Below, piece by piece: positions 22,090 to 25,358 of a DNA stretch of 25,358 bases. The stretch's first letter is position 1; every line of letters starts with the position of its first letter. Both the position numbers and the translations under genes were made by a program. This stretch comes from Fen-999 sp964530115 (GTDB taxonomy: Bacteria > Pseudomonadota > Gammaproteobacteria > Burkholderiales > Rhodocyclaceae), in the NCBI GenBank assembly GCA_964530115.1, contig CAZGYD010000151.1, positions 1 through 25,358 of the forward strand, in the 5' to 3' direction. Under the pieces are notes generated by a model, which saw only the letters and a list, made by a program, of their open reading frames with translations, made no database searches and was not told the origin of the DNA.

Positions 22090-23057
22090 TGAACCGGCTG
22101 CCTTTCGTGATCGGCGCGGCGGACACGGGCTTGACGGGCCCATATGCCTTTGCCCCCAAATGGACTTTTCAGCGCCGGGGCGAGCGCCAAGTCAGCGCCC
22201 GCAAGCGCGCGCGTCATTTGCGCGCACAAAACGGCGAGGCGCTGCGCGGCGTGGCGCTCTATGTCGAGGCAGTCGAGCCGCCGCTAAAAGCCATTCGCCA
22301 TCTGCTCACCCAACTGGCCCAGGTGGTCTGGATTCATGCCGATCACGACATCGGCTATGCCGAATTGCGGCGCTTCTTTCCCGGTGAGGCGGACGAGGCG
22401 AGCATCGATTTCGCCGACGATACGGCCATCCTGGCCTCCCCGCGCGAAGGTACGCGCTGGTTTTTCGGGCGATGGCACGACTGGTTCTGGCAGCGCTACG
22501 CCGAGCTGCAGGCGCGGGCGCTGGCCAATGGACGTTACTTCCCGTCACCCGGGCGGCTGTGCGTGCGCCTGGCAGCGGATCGCCGGCTGCGCATCGACCT
22601 TGCATACGCACGCGGGTTCTTGCCCGGCAACAAGTGGTATGTGCTTTCCCCCACCGAACGTGGTTTCAGAGGACGATCGTTTTTGCTCACGCCCGATGAA
22701 CCTCCGCCCCGACATGGGGGTATGCAAGGTTTCTTGCATGAATGCGCGCTGCGCTTTGCCCGGCCGGGCGAATCCGTTCTCATCGTCGATGGCATCCTTC
22801 AGGGCCATGACGCCCCACGAGCCATAATTCAGGAAGGCGATGCGCTCGATGCCTGCGCGCTAGGTCGTTATGAATGGCAGCGCGTGAAGCTTTTCTGGCA
22901 AGGGCAATATCTGGGGCAGCCCTTTAATGCCCATGCCCAGATGCGCCAATGGCTTTCCGAGCGGAAACCGCTGCGTATCCGCGTGGTGCGCATCGGCCTG
23001 CGCTTCCATCCGTTCTGCCCGATGGCTTATGCCGTCTATGCGCCGCGCGAGGATTGA
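22086..23057 (+). CDS. Uncharacterised protein, third gene of the accessory operon
   Basis: A 323-residue protein I do not recognise. It starts MMNRLPFVIGAADTGLTGPYAFAPKW and is rich in Arg and Trp (TRWFFGRWHDWFWQRY). A middle region reads RLCVRLAADRRLRIDLAYARGFLPGNKWYVLSP, and the C-terminus is QPFNAHAQMRQWLSERKPLRIRVVRIGLRFHPFCPMAYAVYAP. No catalytic motif, zinc site or membrane segment is evident. The ATG at 22086 overlaps the upstream stop; a second ATG follows at 22089. Overlapping start and shared composition trend imply co-expression with its neighbours. Its stop codon overlaps the first bases of the palindrome at 23056-23077. Confidence 0.75.
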   Translation: MMNRLPFVIGAADTGLTGPYAFAPKWTFQRRGERQVSARKRARHLRAQNGEALRGVALYVEAVEPPLKAIRHLLTQLAQVVWIHADHDIGYAELRRFFPGEADEASIDFADDTAILASPREGTRWFFGRWHDWFWQRYAELQARALANGRYFPSPGRLCVRLAADRRLRIDLAYARGFLPGNKWYVLSPTERGFRGRSFLLTPDEPPPRHGGMQGFLHECALRFARPGESVLIVDGILQGHDAPRAIIQEGDALDACALGRYEWQRVKLFWQGQYLGQPFNAHAQMRQWLSERKPLRIRVVRIGLRFHPFCPMAYAVYAPRED

Positions 23058-23077
23058 CAGGCTCACATCTTGAGCCT
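23056..23077. promoter_or_regulatory. Palindrome upstream of the PcfJ-HIRAN gene, copy 2
   Basis: Arms AGGCTCA and TGAGCCT flank a 5-base centre. It matches the copy at 20133-20155 except for the three central bases and the last base, overlaps the stop codon of the third gene and ends 13 bases before the preferred ATG at 23091. Possible roles are a second operator for this gene or an intra-operon RNA hairpin. Confidence 0.6.
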
Positions 23078-23090
23078 CTATGGCCGGACA

Positions 23091-25130
23091 ATGGCCGGCA
23101 TGACACTTCAAACCGCTTTAGCCGATTTGCCTCTGCCCATGCCCCGGCCGGTATCCCTGCCGCTGTCGCCTTCGCTGCGCGCGCGGCTGTGGCTGTCGGG
23201 GCGCGTCTTCGGCCCGCAGGACGATCAGCCGCGCTTGTGGCTGGCCTTGGCCGACGGCCGGGTGCTGGCCTTCCGGCTGCCCGGCGTTGCGCTTGGCGAC
23301 GACAGGGTGATCCCGCCATTGACGGAAGCGGTGGCGGACGATCTGCGCGGCATGCGTTGGGAAATCGAGCATCCGGCCTTTGGCTGGGCGCAAATCCTTT
23401 ATGCCGCGCCGGTGTTGCCTGCGCCGCGCAAGGAACATGCTGCGTTCCTCTTCGCGCCTGACTACCGGCGTTTTCTCGCCTGTCTTGATGAGGAGATCAT
23501 GCAGCTCTTGTTGTCGCTGGAGCGCGAGCCGCATCCGCCGGCGATTACCCGGCGCGATGGCGAAGCACCGCATCCCTTGCCGCGCCTTTATCTCGCCTCG
23601 GTGCGCAACTACAACCGTCTCGCTGTTTTGCCGCGAGAGCAGCGCGAGCGGCGCCTGCAGGCGATTGCCCGCTTCCCCGTTTTGGTCGCTCCGATCCTGC
23701 TCACCCTGCACCATTCGCCCAATGTCTATGACGGCAAGCGTCATGCCTGGCGGGAAAAAGACACAACGATCGAAGCGGCCATCGATGCAGGACGCGATCT
23801 CGCCGGCGCGCTGGCGAAACATTACGGCATCTCCAAGGGTCTCGTGCGTTCGCCGCTGTGCGCGCGGATGTGGCCGGCGCGCGACGGCAATCTGCGCCGC
23901 GGCTGGCTCGAGCTCCTCGACGCGCTACCCGCCAACCAGCGGCCGAGTCTCATCGAATTCGAGCGCTGGCAGCTTTATCTCGCCAATTACTTCGCGCTGC
24001 TCGGTGAAAACGATCAAGGCCACCCTTTGCCGCAGCCGCCAGTGGTACATCGCGGCGCTTTCCGTCTGGGCTGGAGCCGCACCTGGGAGACGGCGGCGCG
24101 GCGTTACGGCAACCTGCATCCGGCCTTGGCCGACTGCCGCGATTTTCTCGACGCCGCACGCGAGCGGGCGGCGGTGCTCGCCCGTCGGCCCTATGGTCCG
24201 CCGCTGGGGCGGCTCGCTGCCGGGTGGCTCGCCCGCCATGGGCTGCTGGGGTTGCTTGCTGCTTCCGATCGCTGGCATCGGCTGCGGGCCGACATCGACT
24301 GGGCCAAGTGGCAGACAGACATTTCGCTTCCCGCGCTCATCGGTAGCATCGAAGAAGAAGGGAATCGAGCGGAAGAGCTATTGACGCCGCAGGCGCTCGC
24401 CCGCGAAGGCGAGGAAATGCGGCATTGCGTCGGAGGCTACTGGCCGGAATGCCTGACGGGCGACCGCATCTTTGCCCTGCGTCTGCAAAACGGCGCGCGC
24501 GCGACGGTGCGGTATGAACTGGGACGCCACCCCCATGAACCGGACGTGTCCCGGTATAGGCTGATTCAGCTGCGTGGGCCGAGGAACGCTGAGGTGGATG
24601 GCGCCATGAAGGCTTGGGCACACCGCATCGGGGAACGCCTCAATGCCCCCGACATCCGCGCCCGACACATCGAAGTAATGAAGATCGGCGACCCGTTCGC
24701 GGCTTCCTTCGCATACGCCCAGCGGCATCACGCCAGGACCAGGTTTGATGAGCGGTCGGAACGCCAACTTGAACGGGTCTGTGCCTGGCTGAATCTCACG
24801 CCGCTGCCGCCGGAGGTTTTGCTCGTAGCCCCTGTCGCCGGTTTCCAATACCACGCCGGACCAAAGCTCATCGACCGGCTCGCCCCCGGGCAGGTGCTTC
24901 ATCTCGTGCGCGAGCCCGACAATCCGCGCGACCCGCTCGCGGTGCGTCTCGACTGGCAGGGCGATAAACTCGGCTACGTGCCGCGGCCGCAGAATGCGGA
25001 GATTGCAAGGCGGCTCGATGCAGGCGAGAGGCTTTGCGCTCGCATCACCGAATTCGATACCGAGGCCGAGCCGTGGCGGCAGGTAGAGTACGTTATCGAA
25101 TCTGCCGCCAAAGGACAGGACGCGCTATAG
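23091..25130 (+). CDS. PcfJ-like domain and HIRAN domain fusion protein
   Basis: A protein of about 679 residues. The C-terminal 100 residues are a HIRAN domain: VAGFQYHAG (near 581), HLVREPDNPRDPLAVRLDW and KLGYVPRPQNAEIARRLDAGE, the pattern found in HLTF/Rad5 and in bacterial stand-alone proteins, which binds DNA 3' ends. Before it, at about 430-530, is a PcfJ-like core: LTPQALAREGEEMRHCVGGYWPECLTGDRIFALRL, then YRLIQLRGPRNAEVDGAMKAWA; PcfJ proteins come from conjugative plasmids and phages and have no settled function. The first 420 residues match nothing I recognise. I chose the ATG at 23091; another follows at 23100, and a TTG at 23070 lies inside the palindrome. No strong ribosome site decides between them. 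It is the last gene of the operon; a DNA-linked accessory or defence role is inferred from the domains. Confidence 0.85.
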   Translation: MAGMTLQTALADLPLPMPRPVSLPLSPSLRARLWLSGRVFGPQDDQPRLWLALADGRVLAFRLPGVALGDDRVIPPLTEAVADDLRGMRWEIEHPAFGWAQILYAAPVLPAPRKEHAAFLFAPDYRRFLACLDEEIMQLLLSLEREPHPPAITRRDGEAPHPLPRLYLASVRNYNRLAVLPREQRERRLQAIARFPVLVAPILLTLHHSPNVYDGKRHAWREKDTTIEAAIDAGRDLAGALAKHYGISKGLVRSPLCARMWPARDGNLRRGWLELLDALPANQRPSLIEFERWQLYLANYFALLGENDQGHPLPQPPVVHRGAFRLGWSRTWETAARRYGNLHPALADCRDFLDAARERAAVLARRPYGPPLGRLAAGWLARHGLLGLLAASDRWHRLRADIDWAKWQTDISLPALIGSIEEEGNRAEELLTPQALAREGEEMRHCVGGYWPECLTGDRIFALRLQNGARATVRYELGRHPHEPDVSRYRLIQLRGPRNAEVDGAMKAWAHRIGERLNAPDIRARHIEVMKIGDPFAASFAYAQRHHARTRFDERSERQLERVCAWLNLTPLPPEVLLVAPVAGFQYHAGPKLIDRLAPGQVLHLVREPDNPRDPLAVRLDWQGDKLGYVPRPQNAEIARRLDAGERLCARITEFDTEAEPWRQVEYVIESAAKGQDAL

Positions 25131-25155
25131 CATTCCGCACCCGCCGAAGCGAAGC

Positions 25156-25169
25156 GTGTCAGGCGACAC
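25156..25169. terminator. Short hairpin after the PcfJ-HIRAN gene
   Basis: GTGTC-AGGC-GACAC lies 26 bases past the stop. It is too short and lacks a T run, so a terminator role is weak; it also overlaps the tandem repeat that starts at 25163. Confidence 0.25.
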
Positions 25170-25210
25170 CGTAAATTGACCTCCCAGCGACACGAGGAAT
25201 TAACGCCCCT
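25163..25210. repeat. Two adjacent degenerate 24-bp direct repeats
   Basis: Units 25163-25186 and 25187-25210 both start GCGACAC and share AATT, AC and CCC at the same offsets (16 of 24 positions). Multiple short repeats containing GTAAATTGACC are typical of IS21-family ends as I recall them, so this may be an IS terminus, but no transposase is visible. Confidence 0.4.
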
Positions 25211-25230
25211 CGTTCGCAAGGAGGCCATTG

Positions 25231-25358
25231 TTGGAAACGAAGCACAGCGAGGTGAATCCCGCACGCCGTCTGGTTTGCGGAGTGCGGGAGAGGTTGGAGC
25301 AGGAGGTAGTCACGACGATCGTTCGGTTGGGGCGGTCAGGGTGGGGCGCGATGCGGAG
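25231..25358 (+). CDS. Possible start of a gene running off the window
   Basis: A perfect AAGGAGG (25218-25224) is followed after 6 bases by TTG and then 42 codons without a stop to the window end, with mostly G/C third positions. The predicted start is METKHSEVNPARRLVCGVRE. I recognise no family and the fragment is too short to judge. It could equally be a chance frame beside an IS end. Confidence 0.35.
   Translation, partial: METKHSEVNPARRLVCGVRERLEQEVVTTIVRLGRSGWGAMR

Noticed and set aside
23070..23090. TTG start for the PcfJ-HIRAN gene
   Set aside because: The codon is inside the palindrome and has no ribosome site; an ATG 21 bases later is preferred.

Overview
The window is a high-GC bacterial chromosome segment, most likely from a betaproteobacterium, perhaps Rhodocyclales-like. 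The evidence is the gene order hemA-prfA-prmC, class I fructose-1,6-bisphosphatase, a hexose-6-phosphate mutarotase, a TIGR03790-type protein (a family I recall as confined to exosortase/PEP-CTERM carriers) and many short palindromic interspersed repeats. No rRNA, tRNA, CRISPR array or complete insertion sequence was seen. The organism call is inference.

Layout. 1-5100 (+): ilvD lacking its N-terminus, a YeaD-type mutarotase, then fbp with a strong terminator. Between the last two lies a minus-strand ankyrin-repeat gene flanked by two copies of a palindrome-rich repeat in opposite orientation. 5121-11762 (-): hemA, prfA and prmC, followed with overlapping or nearly touching reading frames by a PqqD-like protein, an HprK-like kinase and a nucleotidyltransferase (the poorly understood HPr-rel-A set). 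A separately promoted protein with a twin-arginine-like leader lies just beyond. 11850-16830 (-): a glycine-zipper lipoprotein, then an HDOD/GAF histidine kinase whose stop codon overlaps the start of a REC-PAS-GGDEF-EAL protein, which together look like a c-di-GMP signalling pair. 17103-19969: a secreted TIGR03790 protein, a DUF202 membrane protein, a DedA-like membrane protein and a broken PepSY gene. 20133-25130 (+): a four-gene accessory operon with visibly lower GC in its first half. It encodes a small membrane-anchored protein, a 511-residue protein with a zinc ribbon, an unrecognised 323-residue protein and a PcfJ-HIRAN fusion. The last 200 bases hold an IS-end-like tandem repeat and perhaps the start of another gene.

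How the genes may work together. PrmC methylates the GGQ glutamine of PrfA, encoded directly upstream of it. The PqqD-like, HprK-like and nucleotidyltransferase trio resembles peptide-tailoring modules: binding a leader, phosphorylating, transferring a nucleotide. The kinase and GGDEF-EAL pair should convert a cytoplasmic signal into c-di-GMP changes. The 20-25 kb operon is the best candidate for an undescribed system: its last protein joins a conjugation/phage-associated PcfJ domain to a DNA-end-binding HIRAN domain, and the same palindrome precedes its first and last genes.
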